Positions 7,650 to 15,336 of a DNA stretch of 17,729 nucleotides are shown here, one piece after another. The position numbers were made by a program, and so were the translations under genes. Source of the stretch: Faecalibacterium sp. UBA7177 (lineage in GTDB: Bacteria; Bacillota; Clostridia; Oscillospirales; Ruminococcaceae); the NCBI GenBank assembly GCA_002491225.1, contig DKVN01000072.1:6776-24504 (forward strand). Direction: 5' to 3'. The first letter of the stretch is position 1. Each line of letters begins with the position of its first letter. The notes beneath the pieces are model-generated. The model was not told where the DNA came from. It searched no databases and saw only the letters and a program-made list of their open reading frames with translations.

Positions 7650-8693
7650 ATGCAGCTGTTGATCGTGGGGCTGGGCAGCATGGGCAAACGCCGCGCCCGG
7701 CTCATCCGGGGGATGGACCCATCCATCGGGGTCTGCGGGGTGGACTCCGCCCCCGCCCGCCGCGCCGAGGCCGAGGGCCTTGGCATCCCGGCCTATGAGA
7801 GCATCGCCGCGGCGGTGGCAGACAAAACATTCGACGCGGGCCTCGTCTGCACCGCCCCCTTGAGCCACGCGGCGATCATCGGCCAGCTGCTCGACGCCGG
7901 ACTGCCGGTGTTCACCGAGCTGAACCTGGTGGCGGACGGCTACGCTGAAAACATGGCCAAGGCCAAAGCCAGGGGGCTGCCGCTCTTCCTCTCCAGCACC
8001 ATGCTCTACCGGCGGGAGACCCAGTATATCAAGCAGCGCACAGCCGAGTTTTGCAAAAAAACCGGCAAGCAGGTCAACTACATCTACCACATCGGCCAGT
8101 ACCTGCCGGACTGGCACCCCTGGGAGAACTATAAGGACTTCTTTGTCGGCTCGGCCCGCACCGGCGGGGTGCGGGAGATCTTTGGCATCGACCTGCCCTG
8201 GCTGCTGGACGCCTTCGGCCCGGTGGTCAGCCTGCACGCCGAGCGGGACAAGATCAGCGCCCTTGAGCTGCCCTACGCGGACAGCGTCTTTGTGACCCTG
8301 CGGCACGCCTCGGGGGCCAAGGGGATGCTGGCGGCCGACGTGGTCAGCCCCAAGGCGGTGCGGCAGTTCGAGTGCTTCGGCGAGGGGCTGCACCTCTTTT
8401 GGGAGGGCAACCCCAAAGCCCTCTACACCTTCGACGCCGCCACCGGTGAAAAACAGCCGGTCAACACCTACCAGAGCTTCGAACACGACCCCCGTTACAG
8501 CGACAATGTGGTGGAAAACGCCTATGTCGATGAGCTGGCGAACTTTTTCGGGGTGCTGGCCGGCACCGAGGCCCCCCGCTATACCTTTGCGCAGGATTTA
8601 GAGACCCTGCGGCTGATCGACGCCATTCAGGGGGACAGCGAGGGCGAGAGCGGCGGCGCAAAGGCCGCGATACGCGGGGAGGGTGCGCAATGA
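7650..8693 (+). CDS. Gfo/Idh/MocA-type oxidoreductase with altered active-site motifs
   Basis: The 347-residue product opens with an NAD(P)-binding Rossmann motif, VGLGSMGKRR (GxGxxG at residues 7-12), and has the two-domain length of Gfo/Idh/MocA dehydrogenases. Where the family normally has EKP, it reads E90-L91-N92 (FTELNLVADGY). Where the neighbouring paralogue has IHEWDYL, it reads IDLPWLL (residues 180-186), so the usual catalytic Lys and His are absent by this alignment. It may therefore be a subfamily with different chemistry or a non-catalytic partner. AGGAGGG at 7637-7643 gives better spacing for ATG 7650 than for ATG 7647 or 7626. It overlaps the next oxidoreductase gene by four bases (ATGA), suggesting joint translation and perhaps a complex. 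Oxidation or amine/isomer steps on the nonulosonic acid precursor are possible roles. Confidence 0.82.
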   Translation: MQLLIVGLGSMGKRRARLIRGMDPSIGVCGVDSAPARRAEAEGLGIPAYESIAAAVADKTFDAGLVCTAPLSHAAIIGQLLDAGLPVFTELNLVADGYAENMAKAKARGLPLFLSSTMLYRRETQYIKQRTAEFCKKTGKQVNYIYHIGQYLPDWHPWENYKDFFVGSARTGGVREIFGIDLPWLLDAFGPVVSLHAERDKISALELPYADSVFVTLRHASGAKGMLAADVVSPKAVRQFECFGEGLHLFWEGNPKALYTFDAATGEKQPVNTYQSFEHDPRYSDNVVENAYVDELANFFGVLAGTEAPRYTFAQDLETLRLIDAIQGDSEGESGGAKAAIRGEGAQ

Positions 8694-9769
8694 GCGGCCC
8701 GGCAGGCTACACCGCCATGGTGTTGTTTGTGGGGCTGGGGTCGATCGGCACCCGGCACCTGCGCAACCTGACCCAGCTTGCCGCCCAGCGCGGGCTGGGC
8801 CTTGCCGTCGACGCGCTGCGCAGCGGGGCAAAGCCGGGCCAGCTGCCCGAGACCACCAGCGCCCTGCTGGCCCGCCAGATCACCGGGTTTGACCAGCTGC
8901 GGCCCTATTACGACCTCGTCTTCATCACCAACCCCACCAGCCTGCACGCCGGGGTACTGGCCCGGCTGCGGGGCCGGGCGGGCTGCTATTTCATCGAAAA
9001 GCCGATCTTCGAGACAGCCGACCCTGCCGCCCTCGCCGCGGACCTCGCCGCCGCTTCCGGCCGCCCCCTTGCCGCCCCGGCGGGCGAACGCTTTGACATT
9101 CTGGCCGCCCTGGGGCTCGACGCGGCCAGCGGGCAAAGGGCCTATGTGGCCGCCCCCATGCGCTGGTGCGGGGTGATGCAGGCCCTCAAGCGGCGGCTGC
9201 CCGGCCTTGCGGTGTACAGCGCGCGGGCCATCTGCTCCTCCTACCTGCCCGGCTGGCGGCCGGATGTCGATTACCGCACCGTCTACTCGGCCCACCGGGC
9301 GCTGGGGGGCGGGGTGGGCATCGACCTCATCCACGAGTGGGATTATCTGGTCGACCTCTTCGGGATGCCCCGGCAGGTGCATGGCTTCGCGGGCCGGTAC
9401 AGCCACCTTGAGATCGATTCGGACGACCTCGCCGTCTACATCGCCCGCTATCCCACCCTGCTGGCCGAGCTGCATCTCGATTACTTTGGCCGCAGCTACC
9501 GGCGCAGCCTCGAACTCTTCTGCCGAAACGGCACGGTCACGGCCGACTTCGGCGCGGGCACCCTCACCCTTGAGGACGGCAGCGTCGAGCGGTATGAAGA
9601 GCCGGTCAACGAGCGGTATCTGCGCGAGATGGCGTATTTTCTGGATTACGCCTTCGGGCCGGACGGCCCCGGCCGCCCGGCCCCCGAGGGGGCCGCGAGC
9701 CTCAACCCGCCCGAGACCGCCCTGCGGGTGCTGGCCCTCACCCTCGGCCAGCCGCTGCCCGCGGGCTGA
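8690..9769 (+). CDS. Gfo/Idh/MocA-type NAD(P)-dependent oxidoreductase
   Basis: This 359-residue protein has the Rossmann motif VGLGSIGTRHL (residues 14-24) and a canonical EKP at 103-105 with catalytic-type lysine K104. The second domain carries GVGIDLIHEWDYLVDLFG, with H215 at the expected catalytic position. It is thus a conventional member, unlike its upstream neighbour. Starting at ATG 8690 puts GGGGAGGG (8676-8683) six bases upstream and overlaps the previous stop; a second ATG at 8717 would cut off the N-terminus but keep the Rossmann fold. The hexose or nonulosonate substrate is not visible. Its position directly before the CMP-transferase gene suggests it acts on a sugar in the same pathway, for example in tailoring or precursor supply. 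Confidence 0.85.
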   Translation: MSGPAGYTAMVLFVGLGSIGTRHLRNLTQLAAQRGLGLAVDALRSGAKPGQLPETTSALLARQITGFDQLRPYYDLVFITNPTSLHAGVLARLRGRAGCYFIEKPIFETADPAALAADLAAASGRPLAAPAGERFDILAALGLDAASGQRAYVAAPMRWCGVMQALKRRLPGLAVYSARAICSSYLPGWRPDVDYRTVYSAHRALGGGVGIDLIHEWDYLVDLFGMPRQVHGFAGRYSHLEIDSDDLAVYIARYPTLLAELHLDYFGRSYRRSLELFCRNGTVTADFGAGTLTLEDGSVERYEEPVNERYLREMAYFLDYAFGPDGPGRPAPEGAASLNPPETALRVLALTLGQPLPAG

Positions 9770-9822
9770 AAGCGGCTATCATAACATCCATCCCAACAGC
9801 ATCGAACAGGAGAGAGGAACTC

Positions 9823-10626
9823 ATGCAAACAGCATCACAGCAGCAAAAAACCGGCAAGCGCATCCTGATCACCGTCTGCGGGCGGGCGGGCAGCAAGGGA
9901 TTCGCCAACAAAAATCTCAAGACCTTCTGCGGCCGGCCGCTGGTCTACTACACCCTGGCGGCGGCGCTGCTCTTCCGGGACGCCCGGCCCGACCTTGCGG
10001 TGGACATCGCCCTTAATACCGACAGCCAGCCCCTGGCCGATCTGGTGGCTGCCCGCTACCCCGAGGTAGTCTTTCTGCCCCGCCCGGCCGAGCTGGGGGG
10101 CGACCGGGTGCCCAAGATGGCGGTCTTTCAAAACACCCTGCTGCGCATGGAGGAGCGGGCGGGCCGGAAATATGACTATGTCATCGACCTCGACATCACC
10201 AGTCCCCTGCGCACCGAGCGGGACATCGAGAACGCGCTGACGGTCATCGAGGCCCACCCGGAGCTCGACCTCATCTTCAGCGTCACCGAGGCACGGCGCA
10301 ACCCCTGCTTCAATATGGTCAAGGACTGCGGCGGCTATGTCGAGGAGGCCATCAAGAGCCCCTTCACCGCCCGGCAGCAGGCCCCGGCCTTTTATGACGT
10401 CAACGCCAGCATCTATGTGTTCCGGCGCGATTTTCTGGCCGCCAGCACCACCAACTTTGTCTGGGACGGCAGGATCGGCGTCTCGGTGATGATGGACACC
10501 GGCATCCTTGACATCGACAGCGAGGAGGACTTTCTGCTGATGGAGGCCATCGCCGCGCACCTCTATGCCCACAACCCCGCCTTCGGGGCGGTGCAGCGGG
10601 CCATCCGCCCCGGCGCGGAGGGCTGA
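9823..10626 (+). CDS. legF: CMP-nonulosonic acid synthetase, NeuA/LegF family
   Basis: The enzyme couples CTP to the nine-carbon acid, giving the CMP-sugar donor for glycosyltransferases. The 267-residue product has the family's N-terminal nucleotide-binding motif in the form CGRAGSKGFANKNLK (residues 19-33), then IDLDITSPLRTERDIENAL and a C-terminal DTGILDIDSEEDF. The length fits LegF/PtmB proteins, which lack the extra phosphatase domain of some NeuA enzymes. AGGAGAGAGG at 9808-9817 lies just before ATG 9823. The 53-base gap upstream is AT-richer than its surroundings but shows no paired -35 and -10 boxes. It is the last recognisable biosynthetic gene of the cluster; the exact acid (legionaminic or a derivative) is inferred from the companion genes. 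Confidence 0.9.
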   Translation: MQTASQQQKTGKRILITVCGRAGSKGFANKNLKTFCGRPLVYYTLAAALLFRDARPDLAVDIALNTDSQPLADLVAARYPEVVFLPRPAELGGDRVPKMAVFQNTLLRMEERAGRKYDYVIDLDITSPLRTERDIENALTVIEAHPELDLIFSVTEARRNPCFNMVKDCGGYVEEAIKSPFTARQQAPAFYDVNASIYVFRRDFLAASTTNFVWDGRIGVSVMMDTGILDIDSEEDFLLMEAIAAHLYAHNPAFGAVQRAIRPGAEG

Positions 10627-10632
10627 GCGCGG

Positions 10633-11460
10633 ATGGCACAACCGATGGAGAAAGCGCCCGCCGCGGCGCCCGGCGGGCAGCAGGTGCCGAGCGAGCGGCA
10701 GGCCCCCGGCGAGCAGCGCGCCCTCGACTTTGTGATGGAGGCGGGCCGCACCCTGCTCGAGAACGGGGCCGAGGTGTTCCGGGTACAGCAGACGATGGAG
10801 ATCATGGCCAAAAGCCTCGGGGTCGAGGCGTTTGGGGTGTATGTGCTCACCAACGGCATCTTCGCCAGCGCGGGCCAGCAGGGCGAGGTGCGCTATCTGC
10901 CCGGCGCGCAGGTGCATCTGGGCCGGGTCGAGCGGCTCAACGCCCTCTCCCGCGAGATCGCGGCCGGCGGGGTCGACCTCGACACCGCCTTTGCCCGGCT
11001 GCGGGCCATCCAGGCCATGCCCGAGGCCCCGGTCCTGGCCCGGCTGCTGGCCTGCGCGGTGGGCAGCGGCTGCTTTGCGCTGCTCTTTGGCGGGGCCCTG
11101 CCCGAGGCGCTGGCCGCCTTTGCGGTGGGCCTTGCGCTGCAAAGCATGCTGCTCTGGGCAAACCGCGCCGGGATGAACAGGATCGTCACCAAAATGGGCG
11201 GCGCGGTGCTGGTGGCGCTCATGGCTCTTTGCGGCCGTGCCCTGCTGCCCGGCCTGCAAACCGGGCTGGTCATCATCGGGGGGCTGATGCCCCTCACTCC
11301 CGGCATCTCCCTCACGATGGCGATCCGGGATTTTGTCAACAGCGATTATCTCTCGGGGGCCATCCGGCTGCTGGACGCGTTGCTCATCGCGGGCTTTCTG
11401 GCCTGCGGGGTGGGTATCGTGCTGGGCCTTGCCCGGGTATGGCTGGGGGTGACGGTATGA
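10633..11460 (+). CDS. ThrE-type threonine/serine exporter, N-terminal half protein (DUF1212/YjjP-like)
   Basis: ThrE family exporters move small amino acids or dicarboxylates out of the cell, and in many Firmicutes the two halves are separate genes. The 275-residue product has a soluble N-terminal part with LLENGAEVFRVQQTMEIMAKSLG and GVYVLTNGIF. It is followed by about five membrane helices and the hallmark GGLMPLTPGISLTMAIRDFVNSDYLSGAIRLLDALL. The start is ATG 10633, with GGAGG about ten bases upstream; ATG 10645 is possible. It begins six bases after the legF stop, so it may be co-transcribed with the nonulosonic acid genes although no metabolic link is obvious. The substrate cannot be read from sequence. 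Confidence 0.87.
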   Translation: MAQPMEKAPAAAPGGQQVPSERQAPGEQRALDFVMEAGRTLLENGAEVFRVQQTMEIMAKSLGVEAFGVYVLTNGIFASAGQQGEVRYLPGAQVHLGRVERLNALSREIAAGGVDLDTAFARLRAIQAMPEAPVLARLLACAVGSGCFALLFGGALPEALAAFAVGLALQSMLLWANRAGMNRIVTKMGGAVLVALMALCGRALLPGLQTGLVIIGGLMPLTPGISLTMAIRDFVNSDYLSGAIRLLDALLIAGFLACGVGIVLGLARVWLGVTV

Positions 11461-11915
11461 GCATGACCCAACCGCTGCTCCAGCTGCTCATCTCGGGGCT
11501 GGCCACCCTCTGCTTTGGGGTGCTGTTCGCGGTGCCCGCCCGGCACTACCTCTACTGCGCCGCCACCGGCGCAGCGGGCTGGATGGTCTACTACCTGCTC
11601 ACCACCCCGCGCTTTGGCATTGGCATGGGGCCGGCGCTGGCCAGCCTGCTGGCGGTGGTGCCGCTGGCCGGGCTGGCGCGCGGCTTTGCCATCTGGCGCA
11701 AGGCCCCCATCACCATCTTTCTGTTCTGCGGCATCTTCCCGCTGGTGCCGGGCGCGGGCATCTACTACACCGCCTACTACTTCATCCAGGGCGACAACGC
11801 CCAGGCCCTCAGCCGCGGCATCGAGACCTTCAAGATCGCGGTGGCCATGGCCCTCGGCATCGCGGTCACCCTCTCGGTGCCGCTGCCGCACCGCCACCGG
11901 CGGCATGAGGGGTGA
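11457..11915 (+). CDS. ThrE-type exporter, C-terminal half protein (DUF3815/YjjB-like)
   Basis: The 152-residue membrane protein has about four to five helices and the motif FCGIFPLVPGAGIYYTAYYF, the counterpart of the LTPG motif in the preceding protein. The two products presumably assemble into one carrier in the cytoplasmic membrane. ATG 11457 overlaps the previous stop (ATGA), giving translational coupling; ATG 11463 two codons later is an alternative. An upstream in-frame extension would run inside the previous gene and is rejected. It ends the long plus-strand gene series. Confidence 0.87.
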   Translation: MSMTQPLLQLLISGLATLCFGVLFAVPARHYLYCAATGAAGWMVYYLLTTPRFGIGMGPALASLLAVVPLAGLARGFAIWRKAPITIFLFCGIFPLVPGAGIYYTAYYFIQGDNAQALSRGIETFKIAVAMALGIAVTLSVPLPHRHRRHEG

Positions 11916-11939
11916 GGGCGCATCCCCTTTGCATTTTTT
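11908..11939 (+). terminator. Weak candidate terminator at the end of the exporter genes
   Basis: AGGGG (11908-11912) can pair with CCCCT (11924-11928) across an 11-base loop, followed shortly by six T residues at 11934-11939. The stem is short and overlaps the exporter stop codon and the -35 box of the next promoter, so termination would be incomplete. Confidence 0.3.
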
Positions 11940-11957
11940 GCCCCGTGCGGGTATACT
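11929..11957 (+). promoter_or_regulatory. Candidate sigma-A-type promoter for the VanY-like gene
   Basis: TATACT (11952-11957) matches the -10 consensus at five of six positions. TTGCAT (11929-11934) lies exactly 17 bases upstream and keeps the TTG of a -35 box but matches poorly after that. The AT-rich patch stands out in very GC-rich DNA. It lies 57 bases before ATG 12014, leaving a short leader. Confidence 0.55.
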
Positions 11958-12013
11958 ATATTGGCAGCCCCGCAGCATGCGGGCAGCCTTGTGTGAACAG
12001 GAGACGATCTTTG

Positions 12014-12787
12014 ATGAAACTGCGCGTTATTCCGGCGGCGCTCGCCGCCGTGCTGGCCCTTGCCCTTTCCCTGAGCGGCTGCGCCTTCGGGGCGGGGCAG
12101 AGCGGCTCTTCGGCCCAGCCGGAAAATGAGTTCGGCAGCAATTCCTGGCGCGAGGGGGAGGATGAGGCCGCCTCTTCCGCTGCCGCGCTCGCCGACGCCC
12201 AGCCCGCCGCCACGCCGGAGCCGACCCCGGAGCCCACCCCCGAGCCCGGCCCAAAGATCGAGGTGGCGGACGGCATCACCTATGTGAACGGCATCCTCAT
12301 CGCCAACAAAAGCTACGCCCTGCCGTCGGATTATGACCCCGGCTTCGATGCAACTACCCAGGCCGCCTTTGACGAGATGGCCGCCGCGGCCGCCAGCGAG
12401 GGGCTGACCCTCTATATCGCCTCCGGCTACCGCAGCTACGATTATCAGGCCGGGCTCTACCAGAAGTATGTCAACCGGGACGGCCAGGCCGCCGCCGACA
12501 CCTACTCGGCCCGCCCCGGTCACTCGGAGCATCAAACCGGCCTCGCGCTCGACCTCAACTCGATCAGCGATTCCTTCGCAAACACCCCGGAGGGACAGTG
12601 GGTGGCCGAGCACTGCCAGGAGTACGGCTTCATCCTGCGCTACCCCGCCGATAAAGAAGAGATCACCGGCTACAAGTACGAGCCCTGGCATCTCCGGTAC
12701 CTCGGCGTCGAGCAGGCCACCGCGGTGGCCGAGAGCGGCCTCTGCCTCGAGGAGTATCTCGGCATCGACTCGGTCTACGCCGAATAA
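12014..12787 (+). CDS. VanY-type D-alanyl-D-alanine carboxypeptidase, lipoprotein
   Basis: The enzyme trims the terminal D-Ala from peptidoglycan stem peptides outside the membrane. The 257-residue product begins with a lipoprotein signal peptide, with the lipobox LSGC ending at C23. A disordered acidic linker with PEPTPEPTPEPGP follows, then a VanY domain. Zinc ligands are visible as H173 and D180 in HSEHQTGLALDL and H226 in EPWHL, with E223 as the likely catalytic base; SGYRSYDYQAGLY also fits the family. ATG 12014 gives the clean signal peptide; AGGAG lies at 11999-12003. An in-frame extension to 11912 adds an unrelated, non-signal N-terminus and is rejected. With its own promoter and terminator it appears to be a single-gene unit. 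No VanS/VanR or VanX genes are nearby, so a glycopeptide resistance role is not indicated. Confidence 0.9.
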   Translation: MKLRVIPAALAAVLALALSLSGCAFGAGQSGSSAQPENEFGSNSWREGEDEAASSAAALADAQPAATPEPTPEPTPEPGPKIEVADGITYVNGILIANKSYALPSDYDPGFDATTQAAFDEMAAAAASEGLTLYIASGYRSYDYQAGLYQKYVNRDGQAAADTYSARPGHSEHQTGLALDLNSISDSFANTPEGQWVAEHCQEYGFILRYPADKEEITGYKYEPWHLRYLGVEQATAVAESGLCLEEYLGIDSVYAE

Positions 12788-12831
12788 AGCCGCCGCGCCG
12801 CCGCCCAAACGCGAAACCCCAAAACCAGCAA

Positions 12832-12892
12832 AGACAAAGCAGGCCGGGAGCCTCCCCACCGCGGGGCGCTCCCGGCCTGTTCTGTCTTTTTA
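12832..12892. terminator. Strong bidirectional terminator between convergent genes
   Basis: CAGGCCGGGAGC (12840-12851) and GCTCCCGGCCTG (12868-12879) form a perfect 12-base stem. An inner CCCC/GGGG pair lies in the loop, and flanking AAGACA/TGTCTT bases can pair further. On the plus side TCTTTTTAT follows (about 12885-12892). On the minus side the complement of AAAGACAAAG supplies a U-containing tract. It would stop transcripts of the VanY-like gene and of the opposing membrane protein gene. Confidence 0.85.
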
Positions 12893-12925
12893 TGTTTGAT
12901 GGGCTCGTTTTCCCTTGCTCCCGCC

Positions 12926-14422
12926 TCAAAAGCACTGCACCCAGGTCCAAAGGCTGGGCAAAAACCAGCAGACCAGCACCCCAAACCCAAAGCAGACAAA
13001 GGCGTAGACCCGCAGCGGCACCGGGGCCGCCGGGAAGGGCGCGGCGGCCGGTGCCTTGCCGCCGCCCGCCGCCTGTCCGCCGCCCTGCCCAGCTGCGAAT
13101 CCGCCGCCCGCCAGCCGGGCCGCCACTGTGCCCTGCCGGGTGGGGAAGCTCAGGATCAGCATCGCGATCAGCGGCACCGCAAACAGGGCCGGGGCCAGCT
13201 GCACAAAAAAGGGCAGCTTTTCCAGCAGCACCGAGGCGGTGGTGCGCTCCAGATTCTGGCTGGCCAGCCGCCCGGTCAGCAGGGTGATCAGCCCATAGTC
13301 AAAGAGGTTGGCGTCCATCTGGCAGGGGAACTCGAAAAAGACCAGCAAAAAATACCCCAGCCCAAACACCCCGTCCAGCGCCAAAAAGGCCAGCCGCTCC
13401 CTCTGCTGCAGCACGCTCAGCACCCAGAACGGGGCCAGCAGCACCACCCACTGGGGGTGCCAGTGGATGCAGAGCAGCAGCAGGCTGTATACCGCGAGGC
13501 AGATATACACCGCCAGCGGCCCCCGCAGCCGGGCCGCCTCCGGCCGCCAGAACCAGCAGACCACCAGCCCCAAAGCATACAGGCAGACGAAGACCGGCAG
13601 ATCCCCCATGCCGCCCGGCAAGCTCACCGCAAACAGGCGGCTGACCATGCTCACGGTAAAGCTGGCCGCCTCGCCGGTGCGCCCCCAAAAGAGCAGGGTG
13701 GTGGGCGCTAAGAGCCAGAGGCTGCCCAGCCCGTGCAAAATCAGCTTGCCCGGCCGCTTTTCGGCCAGCAGCAGCAGCGGCAAAAACACCAGCAGCGGAA
13801 AAAACTTGAAGAGCGCCGCCGCCCCCATCCAGGCTGTAAACTGCCGCAGCCGCCCCTTTTGGTAGTGCAGCAGGGCAATGAGGGTGGCCGCGAGGCAGAA
13901 TACATCATACTGGCCCATCACCAACGTGCCAAAAAAGGCGGCGGGCCACAGCGCCAGCAGCAGCCCGGCCCAGCGGCAGTCGGCCTGCGAAAGGCCCAGC
14001 CCCCGGCCCAGCCGCATCACCAGCCAGCCGCAGACCGCCAGCCCCAGCGCGCAGAGGGCCTTGCTCCAGAAGATCAAAAAATACTCGTTGACCGCCAGCC
14101 CAAACAGCCTGCACACCGCAAACACCGGCAGCTGCCACAGCCCAAACAGCAGGTAGACCGCGATGTTGTAGTTGGCCCCATTGATATAGTAGAGCGGCGC
14201 GGTGTGGGCCTCGATGACCCGGTAAAAATCCAGAAACTCGCCGCGGAACACGCTCTCGAGCAAGATCCAGCTGTGGTTCGAGGTCTCCCAGATGTCCGGG
14301 TGCTGAAAGCAGACCAGCGCCGCAAGGGCCAGCACGCCCATTACGGCCCAGTCGCCCCAGGCAGGCCCGCCGTCTACCCGCCCGGGCCGCAGCACCGGGT
14401 TTTTCTGTGCCCGGGGCTTCAC
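12926..14422 (-). CDS. Polytopic membrane protein, GT-C-like glycosyltransferase (GT87/Gpi18-like)
   Basis: The 498-residue product has about ten to eleven hydrophobic segments. Its central pattern GQYDVFCLAATLIALLHY, followed by GAAALFKFFPLLVFLPLLLL and a basic loop, is typical of GT-C proteins of the GT87 or Gpi18-like type, which transfer sugars from polyprenyl-phosphate donors on the outer face. HPDIWETSNHSW near the N-terminus may hold acidic residues of the first external loop. A glycine/alanine/proline-rich stretch of about 40 residues precedes the last helix. The start is GTG at 14422, overlapping the psuG stop as GTGA on the minus strand; GGAG lies 11 bases upstream of it. Coupling to pseudouridine genes is unexpected. 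The acceptor and donor are unknown, and transport or another function is possible. Confidence 0.7.
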   Translation of the reverse strand: MKPRAQKNPVLRPGRVDGGPAWGDWAVMGVLALAALVCFQHPDIWETSNHSWILLESVFRGEFLDFYRVIEAHTAPLYYINGANYNIAVYLLFGLWQLPVFAVCRLFGLAVNEYFLIFWSKALCALGLAVCGWLVMRLGRGLGLSQADCRWAGLLLALWPAAFFGTLVMGQYDVFCLAATLIALLHYQKGRLRQFTAWMGAAALFKFFPLLVFLPLLLLAEKRPGKLILHGLGSLWLLAPTTLLFWGRTGEAASFTVSMVSRLFAVSLPGGMGDLPVFVCLYALGLVVCWFWRPEAARLRGPLAVYICLAVYSLLLLCIHWHPQWVVLLAPFWVLSVLQQRERLAFLALDGVFGLGYFLLVFFEFPCQMDANLFDYGLITLLTGRLASQNLERTTASVLLEKLPFFVQLAPALFAVPLIAMLILSFPTRQGTVAARLAGGGFAAGQGGGQAAGGGKAPAAAPFPAAPVPLRVYAFVCFGFGVLVCWFLPSLWTWVQCF

Positions 14423-15336
14423 AGCTTCGCGTACTCCACCGCGATGCGGGCGGCCTGCTGCGCGTTGTGGCAGGCCAGCTCGATGTTGGTGGCAAGGCTG
14501 CGCCCGCCGGTGTACTCCACAATGTGCGCCAGCAGGAAGGGGGTGGTGTCCTTGCCGCGCACCCCGGCCTCCTGCGCCGCCGTGAGGGCCCGGTCGATGA
14601 CCGCGCTCATCTCGTCAAAGTCCATCGCGTACTCCTCGGGCACCGGGTTGCCGATCAGGAGGCCCCCGGCGAGGCCGAGATCCCACTTGACCTTGGCGAT
14701 GCGGGCCGCGTCGGCCGGGGCCTTGGCGTTGTAGTCCACCCCAAAGCCGCTTTTGCGGCAGTAAAAGCTGGGGAAATCGTCGGTGTCAAGCCCCAGCACC
14801 GGCACCCCCATCGTTTCGAGATATTCGAGGGTCAGCCCGATGTCAAGGATCATCTTGGCCCCGGCGCAGACCACCGCCACCGGGGTGTGGGCCAGCTCCT
14901 GCAGATCGGCGCTGATGTCCATCGTCTGCTGAGCCCCGCGGTGCACCCCGCCGATGCCGCCGGTGGCAAAGATGCGGATGCCCGCCAGCGCCGCGATGAT
15001 CATGGTCGAGGCCACGGTGGTGGCCCCGGTGCCCTGTTCGGCCAGCAGAATGGGCAGGTCGCGGCGGCTCACCTTGGCGACCCCCTCGGCCCGGCACATC
15101 CGCTCGAGCTCCGGGGCGGTCAGCCCCACCTTCATCCGGCCGTCGATGATGGCAAGGGTGGCGGGCACCGCCCCCTCGTCCCGCACGACCTTTTCCACCC
15201 GGGCCGCAAAGCCGAGGTTCTGCGGGTAGGGCATCCCGTGCGAGAGGATGGTGCTCTCCAGCGCCACCACCGGCTTGCCGCCCGCGATGGCGGCCTCGAT
15301 CTCAGGGGTAATGTCCAGATACTGTTTCAGGTCCAT
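14419..15336 (-). CDS. psuG: Pseudouridine-5'-phosphate glycosidase
   Basis: PsuG splits pseudouridine 5'-phosphate into uracil and ribose 5-phosphate by breaking the C-glycosidic bond, in the cytoplasm. The 305-residue protein matches the family along its length: VALESTILSHGMPYPQN with E27, ATGGIGGVHRGA, MDISADLQEL with D144, VVCAGAKMILDIG with the Schiff-base-type lysine K161, and LLIGNPVP. These correspond to the E. coli residues E31, D149 and K166 with a consistent offset. On the minus strand AAGGAG lies eight bases before ATG 15336. The gene overlaps the end of psuK by ten bases, so kinase and glycosidase are translated together. A manganese requirement is family knowledge. Confidence 0.96.
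   Translation of the reverse strand: MDLKQYLDITPEIEAAIAGGKPVVALESTILSHGMPYPQNLGFAARVEKVVRDEGAVPATLAIIDGRMKVGLTAPELERMCRAEGVAKVSRRDLPILLAEQGTGATTVASTMIIAALAGIRIFATGGIGGVHRGAQQTMDISADLQELAHTPVAVVCAGAKMILDIGLTLEYLETMGVPVLGLDTDDFPSFYCRKSGFGVDYNAKAPADAARIAKVKWDLGLAGGLLIGNPVPEEYAMDFDEMSAVIDRALTAAQEAGVRGKDTTPFLLAHIVEYTGGRSLATNIELACHNAQQAARIAVEYAKL

Noticed and set aside
6420..8486. Long minus-strand open frame of 688 codons opposite the pseudophosphatase and oxidoreductase genes
   Set aside because: It is antisense to genes with clear domain motifs, is rich in Gly/Ala/Pro/His/Gln of the kind produced by GC-rich codon bias, and has no recognisable fold.
4088..10626. Plain sialic acid (Neu5Ac) pathway
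   Set aside because: NeuB, NeuC and NeuA alone would allow it, but the adjacent LegC-type aminotransferase, PtmE-like enzyme and the PSGEITNxPYL wording of the synthase favour a legionaminic-type acid.
11912..12013. Earlier start for the VanY-like lipoprotein
   Set aside because: It would place a hydrophilic, cysteine-containing stretch before the lipoprotein signal peptide and cover the promoter; ATG 12014 gives a clean lipobox at C23.
12215..12255. Short tandem repeat suggesting a repeat array
   Set aside because: It encodes the PEPTPEPTPEP linker of the lipoprotein; units are short and have no spacers, so it is not a CRISPR or mobile element.
12896..13711. Plus-strand open frame opposite the GT-C-like gene
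   Set aside because: It is rich in Gln/Pro/Arg/His shadow codons and lacks hydrophobic or domain patterns, whereas the minus strand encodes a coherent multi-helix protein followed by the shared terminator.
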